64,000 nt of DNA from Ustilago trichophora (taxonomy: Eukaryota; Basidiomycota; Ustilaginomycetes; Ustilaginales; Ustilaginaceae), in contig OOIN01000001.1 of assembly GCA_900323505.1 (NCBI GenBank), forward strand, positions 992,001 through 1,056,000. The letters run 5' to 3'. Of the stretch, positions 47,701 to 55,241 are shown piece by piece (within the stretch, counting starts at the first letter, position 1; every line of letters starts with the position of its first letter). The notes beneath the pieces are model-generated. The model had not been told where the DNA came from and did no database searches. It worked only from the letters and a program-made list of their open reading frames with translations. The translations under genes were made by a program, and so were the position numbers.

Positions 47701-50398
47701 AATTGTCGATGTCAGAGGCCGATGCCCCAGCGCTACCAGTGCGTTTGGACTCTGGGAAGTCATTCTCAACAAAGGTCCTTCCAAACTCGTCTTCGTCTGC
47801 GCCAGCAGGCCGGCCGGCGTCCTGCGCCTGTTCAAGCCAATAGTACAGATCTTGGCCGGGACAGTACTCGAGGACCAGGAAGAGCCAGTCTGGCGTCTCG
47901 TAGGTACGATAGAGTGTAACAATGTTGGGATGAGATGGAATCGACTGATGGATGGTGGCCTCCAAACGCTGCACCTCGAGCATATCTTCGGGCAGGTCGC
48001 GCTTGCACAAGCACTTGAGTGCAAACTCTTTGCCAGGACGAAGGCGTGTGTTGATCTTGAGGTCCTTGCGCCTCCTTTCTTCGAGAGCTGGCGAATTGTG
48101 AAAGCCATCCTCCTTGCCCTTGCCGTTGGCTTTGAGCGTCGTGCTCAACAGATCTTCGGATGAAGCGACCATAGTCAGGTCGGCGTCGTCGTCTGGGTTT
48201 CGGGTCGTAGCCTCGGAAATACCGGGGCGAGATGTCGACGTGGGGATAGCCATACTCTTCTGGGAGGTATGGGTGGCAGCCTCCTCAGCGCTTACTTCTT
48301 TGACGAGGTAGACAACTGCGTAGCTTCCTTCACCTAGCTTGCGGATCACTTCGAGCTTGCTGCCCGTCAGATCTTCATTCTGGTCAACGAATCCAGTTGT
48401 GGTCTCGGCAATCTTGATGACGTGGCCATCATGTTCGAGGCCAGGACCAAGAAGGTCGCCAATCTCAAACACATCGCCAAGAGGACGTCCTTCGATCGCG
48501 TAGGTGCTGCCGTAGCGACTCAATGGATGGCCCTCGGAAGCGCCATACTCCATCATTTCGGCAAGATCGAAGAACTCGTGTTCGCTGTCTTCGGTGATGA
48601 CTGACTCGCGGTCCATCTCTGAGGCGGCAACATCGGAAGCAGCAGCCTCTCTGCGGACAAGCTGGGCTCTAAGCTTGGCAAGCAGCGAAGCACTGTCGAG
48701 CGGCTGCTCGAGCAGACTCGTAGTGTTGGGCACGAAGGGTGTAGCTTCATCGTTTTCCGAGATGGAGGCGACAGCGGCCGCTGCAGCATTGCGTTGCTGC
48801 TGTTCTGCGATCAGGTCAGGAAGATGGATCGACATGTTGCTCTGTCGTCCTCGAAGCGGAGGTCGTGCGAGGTCATCCGACTGACCATCCTCCGGAATGC
48901 TCTCGTTGTGGTAGAAGGGGACCGTGGAAGGCGGTCGGCTGCTTGGCCTACTGAGAGAGATGGAAGACTCTCTAGAGCGGGACAAGCCACGAAGGCTCGG
49001 AGTTCGGACTCGGTCATAGTGAGCAACACTGGGCTTGAGACCAGATACACTTCCCCGATTCCTGAGGTGCGGTGGGCGATAGACTCCGATGCGAGATGCA
49101 ACGGTAGGCGAGTTGGGAGAGAAGACGGCGGAACTTCGTCGAGAATGCGACATGGTGTGGCCGACGCCGCCAGAGACAATAGAGTTGAACGACTCGCGAC
49201 GGGATGCCGAGCCCGGTCTAGGCTGCGGCGAGGCGCCGTTGAGCATGGATGCGATGCTGGCGACCTGAGCTTCAGCGGTGACGGGCGGATGTCGTGTCAT
49301 GGGCGACAGGGTGCGGTGAGTGAGCTTGGGAGACGATGTCGGGCTAAGCAAGACAGGATTGCCAGTGACACTACCAGGCTGCTGGCGATTGGGCAAGTTC
49401 GAGACGACATGCGGCGAGCGCTTTGGCGAGGCATGGACGTTGACGCTCGGACCTCGATTGAAGAGGGAGGTGCCAGACAAGCCACCCTCTTGTCTAGCGA
49501 AGCCGTGTGCAGGGCTAGGAGTACGAGGGGCAGACTGGACAGATGCCTGGAACTGCTCGACAGGACCACGAATCGAGGGAGTAGGTCGCAAGGTGGCTCC
49601 GTTTGGACCATCAAATGGCTGACCAGCAGCAAGAGACCGCTCGGTGCTGGATTCGCGCACATGATTGGGTGTGCTGGGAATGCTGGGCAGGGAGCTAGTG
49701 GGTGTGAGCATCCAATTGTTGTTGCGGTCGGCATCTTGCTGGCTTTGGAGGTTGAATTGGAAGGATTGGCCATTCTGACTGGGCTTGAGCGGTGTTGAGG
49801 TAGCTGGGAAGAAACGAGAGCCCTCGGTGGGCTCGATGCGTAGGGGATGCAATTGGGTGGCAGGACCGATGGTGTGGGTCTTCTCTAGAGAGGAAGAGAG
49901 AGGCCAGTGGTGGCGCGCTGCTGCAAAGCCAGAAACCTTGGTCTTGGTGGGAGAAGTTCCGAACTCGGGCGCTCTGCCAATGATGCCGTTACCCATGCTG
50001 CTTGGCTTGATGGCATGTGGAGCTTGGGGATCAGGATGAGGATGGTCACCGGGAACCCAGTCTGCGTCCAACATACCTGGCTTGTCGCGCTCACGTTTAA
50101 GACTGGAGGAGAGCAGCGACGGATTGGACTTGGGCGCATTTCGGTTGGCAGAAGAGCGTTTGTCGTGTGGCGTTGAGATGGAGAGAGGCTGAGAGCGAGA
50201 AGGGTGAGCTTGATGGAGCTTTGAAGGCCCGACAACGGGATGCGCATGGGCCCTCCAGTTATCATGAGGCTTGTCTTTATCCTTGCGGTGTGCGTGATTG
50301 TCTCGTGGGGCATGAGAGGGTACGGGCTGAGGAGCCGAGTTGGGCTGTCCGCCGCGCCTCCAGCTTGGAGCGTCGCTGCTGGAGTGATGAGCCGGCAT
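44747..50398 (-). CDS. Large Ser/Thr protein kinase, Ran1/Ksp1/Sks1-like
   Basis: An 1883-residue single-exon protein. A disordered Ser/Pro-rich head (1-680) precedes a kinase domain at about 685-1130, then a long disordered tail with an Arg/Lys block (KRRKRGARKGRTLAKQLKR) and a short coiled segment. Visible catalytic elements are LGEGSYAVVY (P-loop), FALKCLCK (catalytic Lys, about residue 792), HRDIKPEN (about 954) and DFGLAT (about 1003). The activation segment reads DFDCGSKPYMAFEC, close to the CGS-x-YM-x-PEC form of the Ran1/Sks1/Vhs1/Ksp1 group, with AFE replacing APE. Those kinases act in nutrient signalling, filamentous growth and meiotic control. About 89 residues are inserted between the P-loop and the catalytic Lys, and about 60 before helix E. 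The gene is isolated by long flanks. Kinase identity is firm; the subfamily is less so. Confidence 0.9.
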   Translation of the reverse strand: MPAHHSSSDAPSWRRGGQPNSAPQPVPSHAPRDNHAHRKDKDKPHDNWRAHAHPVVGPSKLHQAHPSRSQPLSISTPHDKRSSANRNAPKSNPSLLSSSLKRERDKPGMLDADWVPGDHPHPDPQAPHAIKPSSMGNGIIGRAPEFGTSPTKTKVSGFAAARHHWPLSSSLEKTHTIGPATQLHPLRIEPTEGSRFFPATSTPLKPSQNGQSFQFNLQSQQDADRNNNWMLTPTSSLPSIPSTPNHVRESSTERSLAAGQPFDGPNGATLRPTPSIRGPVEQFQASVQSAPRTPSPAHGFARQEGGLSGTSLFNRGPSVNVHASPKRSPHVVSNLPNRQQPGSVTGNPVLLSPTSSPKLTHRTLSPMTRHPPVTAEAQVASIASMLNGASPQPRPGSASRRESFNSIVSGGVGHTMSHSRRSSAVFSPNSPTVASRIGVYRPPHLRNRGSVSGLKPSVAHYDRVRTPSLRGLSRSRESSISLSRPSSRPPSTVPFYHNESIPEDGQSDDLARPPLRGRQSNMSIHLPDLIAEQQQRNAAAAAVASISENDEATPFVPNTTSLLEQPLDSASLLAKLRAQLVRREAAASDVAASEMDRESVITEDSEHEFFDLAEMMEYGASEGHPLSRYGSTYAIEGRPLGDVFEIGDLLGPGLEHDGHVIKIAETTTGFVDQNEDLTGSKLEVIRKLGEGSYAVVYLVKEVSAEEAATHTSQKSMAIPTSTSRPGISEATTRNPDDDADLTMVASSEDLLSTTLKANGKGKEDGFHNSPALEERRRKDLKINTRLRPGKEFALKCLCKRDLPEDMLEVQRLEATIHQSIPSHPNIVTLYRTYETPDWLFLVLEYCPGQDLYYWLEQAQDAGRPAGADEDEFGRTFVENDFPESKRTGSAGASASDIDNYRVLGSSLDATPPSPSLLASTSGHSLLSKRRIRLIARMFRQICDAVQFCHDRGVSHRDIKPENFIVEDRRTIEEMQSACPDTSTSTLVDSTRDGDDARVIVKMTDFGLATAEDRCDDFDCGSKPYMAFECHNNISSSYDPKQADIWSLGVVLLNLLFHRSPFTEPSMNCPSFAAYCQDPIHFLMDSFDGLTETVARFLSENVFCSVSEDDDVTQKRISAGEFSRWACGLVDHMGLSGPGPGRMSRGASIYATIPLIHSRTGSMSTLPSLLSSPRPRARSLARDTDHIPDLDVTADATFRAAFASARQGSLSPHPALFTPDVLPSPTFTPSPQPPERNPFDTQYGAVADAGRGTDTIVEQEEHSSLDDSQHSSVHISNGLPDSTSRGSISIADGSEEQQYHSNDASTVEADVSAGNLVQRSDQHGLDSPADVETLATAALPEIPEAPSSLEQVIAEVDGDGIVDEDAQHEDSAEAGGDADGSIEDGDKAESVTTSNHSKRRKRGARKGRTLAKQLKRSQSVEGMAEADANDPAARARERERTIRELALASENLARQMSKMAKPSDATDSPTSPQIILSKPTAEAAARYSLQNLADTDGESGQPAARSIKAGEDANGAATNWSSAAMRRERMSEQRKTGASALQDSGKSRVMSWRERNQSAATLSSLSSLVTTASSHSSISSATSSIYSTASAPAALPRKDFSSRNRTRGSGFGLDTISEREKAAPAKKEVDAKYLAGIFGGDGASQDKKRRESAVARSGEVQRAASSSAVQTTDAPVSAPTTEKSDKGNKLFSLLSDGGGMVNGTSPLVSPTLKAPEPPQRIGGDAVVNYGAGQRSVSIGSTKSDSSSTGVAASFVSRFRRPTSSSSSTTNKGVELDNAATITRSITSHTDKRNTSEATSVGLGMRRDASTSTSSLHRVKDEVHTQPSVVPTKSNGSNSTTSSSSNSKPLKSPTDALADTTAAPAPKKRGVGKFLLGVRDSIKNL

Positions 50399-52705
50399 AG
50401 TGTGGTAGTTGTGTAGGTGGATATCGAGATACTGGGCGATAGGCTGTTGTATTTGATCTTTGTTTTGCGTCTATGGCGCTGAGTCGGCTGAAGAGAGTTG
50501 GGAGTGGTATGAAATACAATGTGATGACCTTTGCATGCGCCCAGATAGTAGAAGAGGCCTTGAAGGCTTGGAGGGGAAGAAAATGTGAGGTTGGACAAGA
50601 GTCATCCCATCTCGGTGCTGATGTCGACTAAGAAGGACGGCCGACTGCTAGCTGGACGTGTACATGCTGCAATGGTCTTGAAAAGCGTTGTGGTAAGTTG
50701 AGCTGAGGAAAAGCGCCAAATTAGAGTTGCGATAAGGATGTTATGGCTGTTGTTCTGGATCAAGGAGAGGGATGGGCTGAAGTTGTGCGGAGAGGGAGCG
50801 AAACGAATCAAGAGCAAGATGGATGATGATGTAGCTGTGAAGACATGCCCAGAAAAAGCGCTGCTCTCTCGTGGTGTTGAAGAGCGAGGAGCTAGTGAGA
50901 TGATCCACAGATACACGAGTGTAGTGTGTTGAGATTGCCTGCAGGGTCTGTGCTTGAACAAGACCAGAGATGCTTACGCTTTGACTGGCTTGAATGGTGC
51001 TGCGCCAAGTCGTTATTGAGGCACCTACTGACCAGCTAACGTGCTGAACTGCGATTGAGGTCGATGTTGCGTGTGAGTATAGAGGTGATAGGATTCGGAA
51101 CGGCGATGGTGAAAGGATCGAGTGAGACGGGTCCAAGGAGGGAAGAGGTTGGGAAGATAGCCTGTCGCTGCTAAAAGCCGAGCGAACGAAGCAAAGATGA
51201 TGGTTGCAGTCGAGAAAGGTAGTGTACGAGTTAAGTTGCGGGCGGACAATGCAGCGTAACAGCGACCAACCCTCGAAGGACCTCTTTTGGAGGAAGAGAA
51301 ATGATGGTGACCTCGTCGAAAGTGGGAGGGAGAAGGAGCCAAACAGAAGGTAATGTTGGGAGAGAGGGTCCGAGCCAATTTTTCCAAAAAAGAGAGTTGG
51401 TTGGCCGACTGGCTGAAAAGGCTGAGCGGGCGAGAGAGCACTGTGTGTGTGTGTGTTGAATAAAGCGTTGTAAAAATAAAAATAAAAAGACACATAAACA
51501 CCCTAAAAAAAAAAGAAAAAAAAAAAAAAAAGCCAAAACACATGGACCATGCAGATGAAGTCACTGGAAAGGGCGAGTCGAAGCGAGCCACACTAAGAGG
51601 GCAGGTCACACCTCGCTCACACAGCTGTCACCCATTTTGTGCCACCCTTCCATCATATTCACTGATTGTCACACAGAGCTGAGGGCCATGCACCTCGTTG
51701 ACCGACTCGTGACTGATAACCGAGAGGCAGCTAAACCCCTTGCCTCTGAGCATCAACTGCATCCAAAAGAGGCGTCTGCATGCAATTCCTTTACGGACGC
51801 AGAAATGCATCTGATTCTGATTCGTACAAAGGCGTAAGGACTCATACCTATTTTGTGATGGTTGTACGAACGCCAAAGATGGCGAAAGCAGACACTGTGT
51901 ACCGTAATAGTTGTAGCGAGAGGAAGGCCACCCCTCATTGTGGTTACTGTCATCTTGCCTCAACTGACCCCACAGTATCGCCATCGCAACTTTCAACGCC
52001 AACACAGGACTCAGCTGTATCGCTCTGTCTCGGCCTTTGTGCAAGACAATGCAGTAGCACGACGGTGTCAGTAGTCTGAGCGATATGAAAAAAAAGAGAA
52101 CGTCACAGACCCCAACTACCTACCTCACTGTCCTGGCAGCAAGGTTGCTTTGCATTGTATAGCAAAGCTCAAGTGGGAAAGTGGGCAATGCAACGCGGTC
52201 AGTTCCAAGCCAGATGCATGTGACCTCATGGTCCATGCCATAACGGCGGCACCTCTTCTTTCAAGAGTACAGACTCGGCTGAGCCCGAAATGGATTTGCA
52301 CCGCTCACGAGCGAGCGTGCATGCATAGAAGCCCAACACAGAGTGGACGACCTTTTTCAAATATACAAAACATTGAGGCACTACAACGGTGTCCCAGCAA
52401 TAGTGCATGTGAGTCTTACGAGCAGATTTTTAGGTTCAAGATGTTAGCCCGCAATTGTCCTCAATTACTAGGGAAAAAAAAGCGAGCAACACACACGTGA
52501 CCATGTTGACCCTTCAACTGAGCCATAGATCAACACCAACAGCCAAAGTGCCTGAGACCTTGCATTTGGCGCGATTCTGCAGGTCCAACATACACTCTCT
52601 GCAACCTTTTACTCTCAAGTTACACACACACACATCTTTCAACCTCGTCTTTCTTCTCCTTCTTCTTCTTCATCCTCGATCCCACAATCACTGCTATCGC
52701 CCATC
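50399..52705. promoter_or_regulatory. Long divergent region kinase / UBC7
   Basis: 2.3 kb with no supportable gene. On the kinase strand much of 50600-51600 is pyrimidine-rich and includes a near-pure T tract ending in TTTAG (51495-51530 in plus coordinates), which would make a strong 3' splice site for a leader intron. A TG microsatellite lies at 51442-51455. The UBC7 side ends in a C/T-rich leader with an ACACAC run. Confidence 0.45.
51442..51455. repeat. TG dinucleotide microsatellite
   Basis: Seven uninterrupted TG units in the upstream region of the kinase gene. Confidence 0.8.
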
Positions 52706-53321
52706 ATGTTCAACAGCAGAGAGTCGTCGAGCGCAGCAATCAAGCGCCTCACCATCGAATACAAGCAGCTTTCCACCGATCCCAACTCGCTCTTCCCTGC
52801 TGTAGGTCCCATCTCAGAAGACAACTATCTCGAGTGGGAAGCGCTCGTTCCAGGGCCCGATGGTACACCTTTCGAAGGTGGTGTATTCTCGGCAAGACTC
52901 ACTTTCCCCGCATCGTATCCGCTAGAGCCCCCAACCATGCGCTTCGATCCACCCATCTTCCACCCAAACGTCTACGCAGACGGTCTTGTTTGCATCTCGA
53001 TCCTCCATGCTCCAGGTGATGACCCAAACATGTACGAGTCTTCCTCCGAGCGATGGTCACCCGTCCAGTCTATCGAAAAGATCTTGCTTTCAGTACTCAG
53101 CATGCTCGCAGAACCAAACGTAGAGAGCGGTGCCAACATCGATGCATGCGTAAGTCACTGCACGCATACTTTCACCAAACGCTGTCTCGCAACTTGACCG
53201 CTGACCACTGACCACTGACCATTTTATCATTCTTTGGCCTCAACAGAAGATGTACAGGGATGATCGCGAAGGCTACGAAAAGATCATTCGTGATTCGGTC
53301 AAGGAGCAGCTTGGCCTCTAA
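52706..53321 (+). CDS. UBC7: Ubiquitin-conjugating enzyme E2 UBC7 (UBE2G2), two exons
   Basis: Spliced model: 52706-53149 and 53247-53321, giving 172 residues; the intron is 97 nt (donor GTAAGT, acceptor ACAG). The active-site cysteine is Cys96 in GLVCISIL, followed by the [19 protein letters not shown] loop that marks the Ubc7/Cdc34 class. [11 protein letters not shown] before the junction and [13 protein letters not shown] after it match UBE2G2 closely. Ubc7 works with Cue1 and the ligases Hrd1 and Doa10 in ER-associated degradation. The intron carries three tandem CTGACCA units, each a possible branch site. If the intron is retained, the frame ends after 15 extra residues. It converges with UFE1. 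Confidence 0.94.
53194..53221 (+). repeat. Tandem 7-bp CTGACCA repeat inside the UBC7 intron
   Basis: One degenerate unit (TTGACCG) and three perfect CTGACCA units lie 25-52 nt before the acceptor at 53246. Each contains CTGAC, the branch-site core used by other introns in this window. Confidence 0.7.
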
Positions 53322-53673
53322 TCCTCTAGAGATTCTTGCATATATTACCATTCTCACCTTGTCACACGTTTAATCAACTCATCTACATAGCAATCCTCGT
53401 GCAACTTTGGTGCCCTCGGATGACCCGTCATTACTCGCTCAGTGAAGCCGATGTCTCACACCGAACAGAACACACGCCAGTGAGGATACAGGGATCAGGA
53501 TGACACGATTACCAGAAATGCTGGAACAAGAACGGCCGTGTTGCGAACAAGACTGGAACAAGAATGACAGTGTTTCCAATAATACTGGCATCAGGATAAC
53601 GGCGTTGCCAATTGCGTTCACTCAGCACACTGATCAAAATAACGGTCCAGCATCTGTACTAGCTGAGACACGA
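53322..53673. other. Convergent intergenic region UBC7 / UFE1
   Basis: 352 bp of 3' flanks; more than a third is the 32-bp repeat array listed next. Confidence 0.6.
53494..53621. repeat. Diverged 32-bp minisatellite, four units
   Basis: Four consecutive 32-bp units (53494-53525, 53526-53557, 53558-53589, 53590-53621) share the pattern AxxAGxAxxxC...GTTxCxAA...CTGG. Units 2 and 3 begin ACAAGAA, units 1 and 4 begin ATCAGGAT, and units 1-3 end in CTGG plus one base. Because 32 is not a multiple of three, the array is not a protein repeat. Confidence 0.6.
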
Positions 53674-54873
53674 TCAGTCCATCCAGTGGAGGAAGAGCAA
53701 CGCCAGCCCGCTGCCAACCAGGAAGATGGACAAAATCTTGTCGGCCTCTCTGCTGCGCTCTCTCGCCTTGCGCAGCTCCTCATTGCCCCTTCCGACCTCG
53801 GTCCCTACCCCAATCGCTTCATCCAGCAGCATATCCGTAATCTCACCCTGCTGTTCTAGCTGCTGCACCACCTGCGTTTGCAGCTCGCTGATCTCGTACA
53901 GCCTCGATTCAGCTTTTTTGATCGCGGCCAGATCCGACTCGAGCGACTTGATCAGCTCTGAAGATTCGTTTTCAAACATTTCGATCTGAGATGCCGAGAG
54001 TTGGGCGCTGATGTCCTTCCCGACCAGATTCGATTCCGAGTCCAGGTCGGGGTTGAAGGATCCGCCGACACTCCCTCGGATGACTGCTGGGGCGGAGGCG
54101 GAGCCTGAAGCACTGGCTGTGGATGATGCACCGGCTTGCTGTTGCAGTTGAAGCCGTGAGTTGGCCAGCGACTTTGTCTTTTCCCGCTGAACACGCAAAC
54201 GAGCTTCCTGCATGTCACTCTGGAGCGATGATGCTTTCGACAAGAGTGTTGAGAGGTATTGTGTGATGGATGCTCGGTGTGCTGAAATGAGCGAAGAAGC
54301 AAGGATCGATGTGGACGAGTCCCTTGCTGTGCTGAGAGCAAGCAGACTGTTGAAAGGTGACAGAGCTGTTGGTGTCGTTGGAGCGTTCTTCTTCCTTGCC
54401 TCTTCGGCCCTCTCCAGCTCCTTGATGCTTTCCAAGCAGCGCTTGATTACCACCTTGACCTGGAAATCAATCTCGTCTCGCTGCGTGTCGTTCAACGGAC
54501 CCGTGAAGGCTTTCCACTTGGCAAATGCAGATCCTGCCGCGTCCTCGTTGTCCTCTGGTGTTTCTGTTCCATCTTGTCCTTCGCGAAGGTGATGTACGCG
54601 CGACTTGTTACCCAGCGCCAGATACTTTCTTCGTATTGAGTAGAGGAAGCCGAGTAAAGAGATTATGTGCTTGCGAATGATGTAGGCTTGCGTGAGCCAT
54701 TGCTTGTGAGCCCGTACCACATTTTCTGGTGGGTCTTTGCGTTTCAATGGCTTGGATCCCGATGCTGAAGACGAAGATGGTGGGTATTCTTGACGCTGTT
54801 GTGTGAGCAGGTTCTGAAAGTCGGATGTCAGGTCCGTGGCTGGAGGCACACGAGCCTTGCGAGTGACCGACAT
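53674..54873 (-). CDS. UFE1: ER t-SNARE UFE1 / syntaxin-18
   Basis: A 399-residue tail-anchored SNARE. Near the N-terminus TDLTSDFQNLL (residues 13-23) matches the D-L/R-T-x-x-F peptide by which Ufe1/syntaxin-18 and Sed5 bind Sly1. A helical N-terminal domain follows (about 55-170, with WLTQAYIIRKHI and LNDTQRDEIDFQVKV), a Ser/Ala linker, and a SNARE motif (about 320-375, with QTQVVQQLEQQGEITDMLLDEA, the central Gln lying within it). A C-terminal membrane anchor (about 380-397, SIFLVGSGLALLFLHW) follows. Ufe1 accepts COPI vesicles at the ER with Sec20, Use1 and Sec22. The ATG at 54871-54873 is the first in frame. Divergent from ALG12, 368 bp. Confidence 0.88.
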   Translation of the reverse strand: MSVTRKARVPPATDLTSDFQNLLTQQRQEYPPSSSSASGSKPLKRKDPPENVVRAHKQWLTQAYIIRKHIISLLGFLYSIRRKYLALGNKSRVHHLREGQDGTETPEDNEDAAGSAFAKWKAFTGPLNDTQRDEIDFQVKVVIKRCLESIKELERAEEARKKNAPTTPTALSPFNSLLALSTARDSSTSILASSLISAHRASITQYLSTLLSKASSLQSDMQEARLRVQREKTKSLANSRLQLQQQAGASSTASASGSASAPAVIRGSVGGSFNPDLDSESNLVGKDISAQLSASQIEMFENESSELIKSLESDLAAIKKAESRLYEISELQTQVVQQLEQQGEITDMLLDEAIGVGTEVGRGNEELRKARERSREADKILSIFLVGSGLALLFLHWMD

Positions 54874-55241
54874 GTGTATGATTCTGGGTACCCTGAGCCT
54901 CGAAGATGGATGGCTGGAGATGGTGGTGAGCTAAATGGTACCTCGGTGCGAGTGAGGATGAAGATGATCGTGATGTGGAGTGAAGCATCGGAAATTTCAG
55001 CTGCCGCCAAATTGACCACGCTGGAAGGGATGGCCCGCGCTCAAATTCACACTTTTGGAAGAACTGCTCCCTGTGTGGCATCCACCTCCCCACATTCCTG
55101 GTTTCGGCTGCTTGGCATCAAACCCAATAGCCATTGAACCACCTCTTTGGCTTCAAGACAGCAGCGATGCGACGCTAACACCGTCAACAAGGATTCCTCG
55201 ACACAAAGACCGAGTGACGTGCCTGGCAATTGAGCAAAAAG
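54874..55241. promoter_or_regulatory. Divergent promoter UFE1 / ALG12
   Basis: 368 bp. Upstream frames here are short and unsupported. No element stands out. Confidence 0.5.

Noticed and set aside
50741..51609. Two overlapping Phe/Ser-rich minus-strand frames of about 190-250 codons
   Set aside because: They translate T-rich promoter DNA into low-complexity sequence with homopolymer Phe/Lys runs and no plausible start context.
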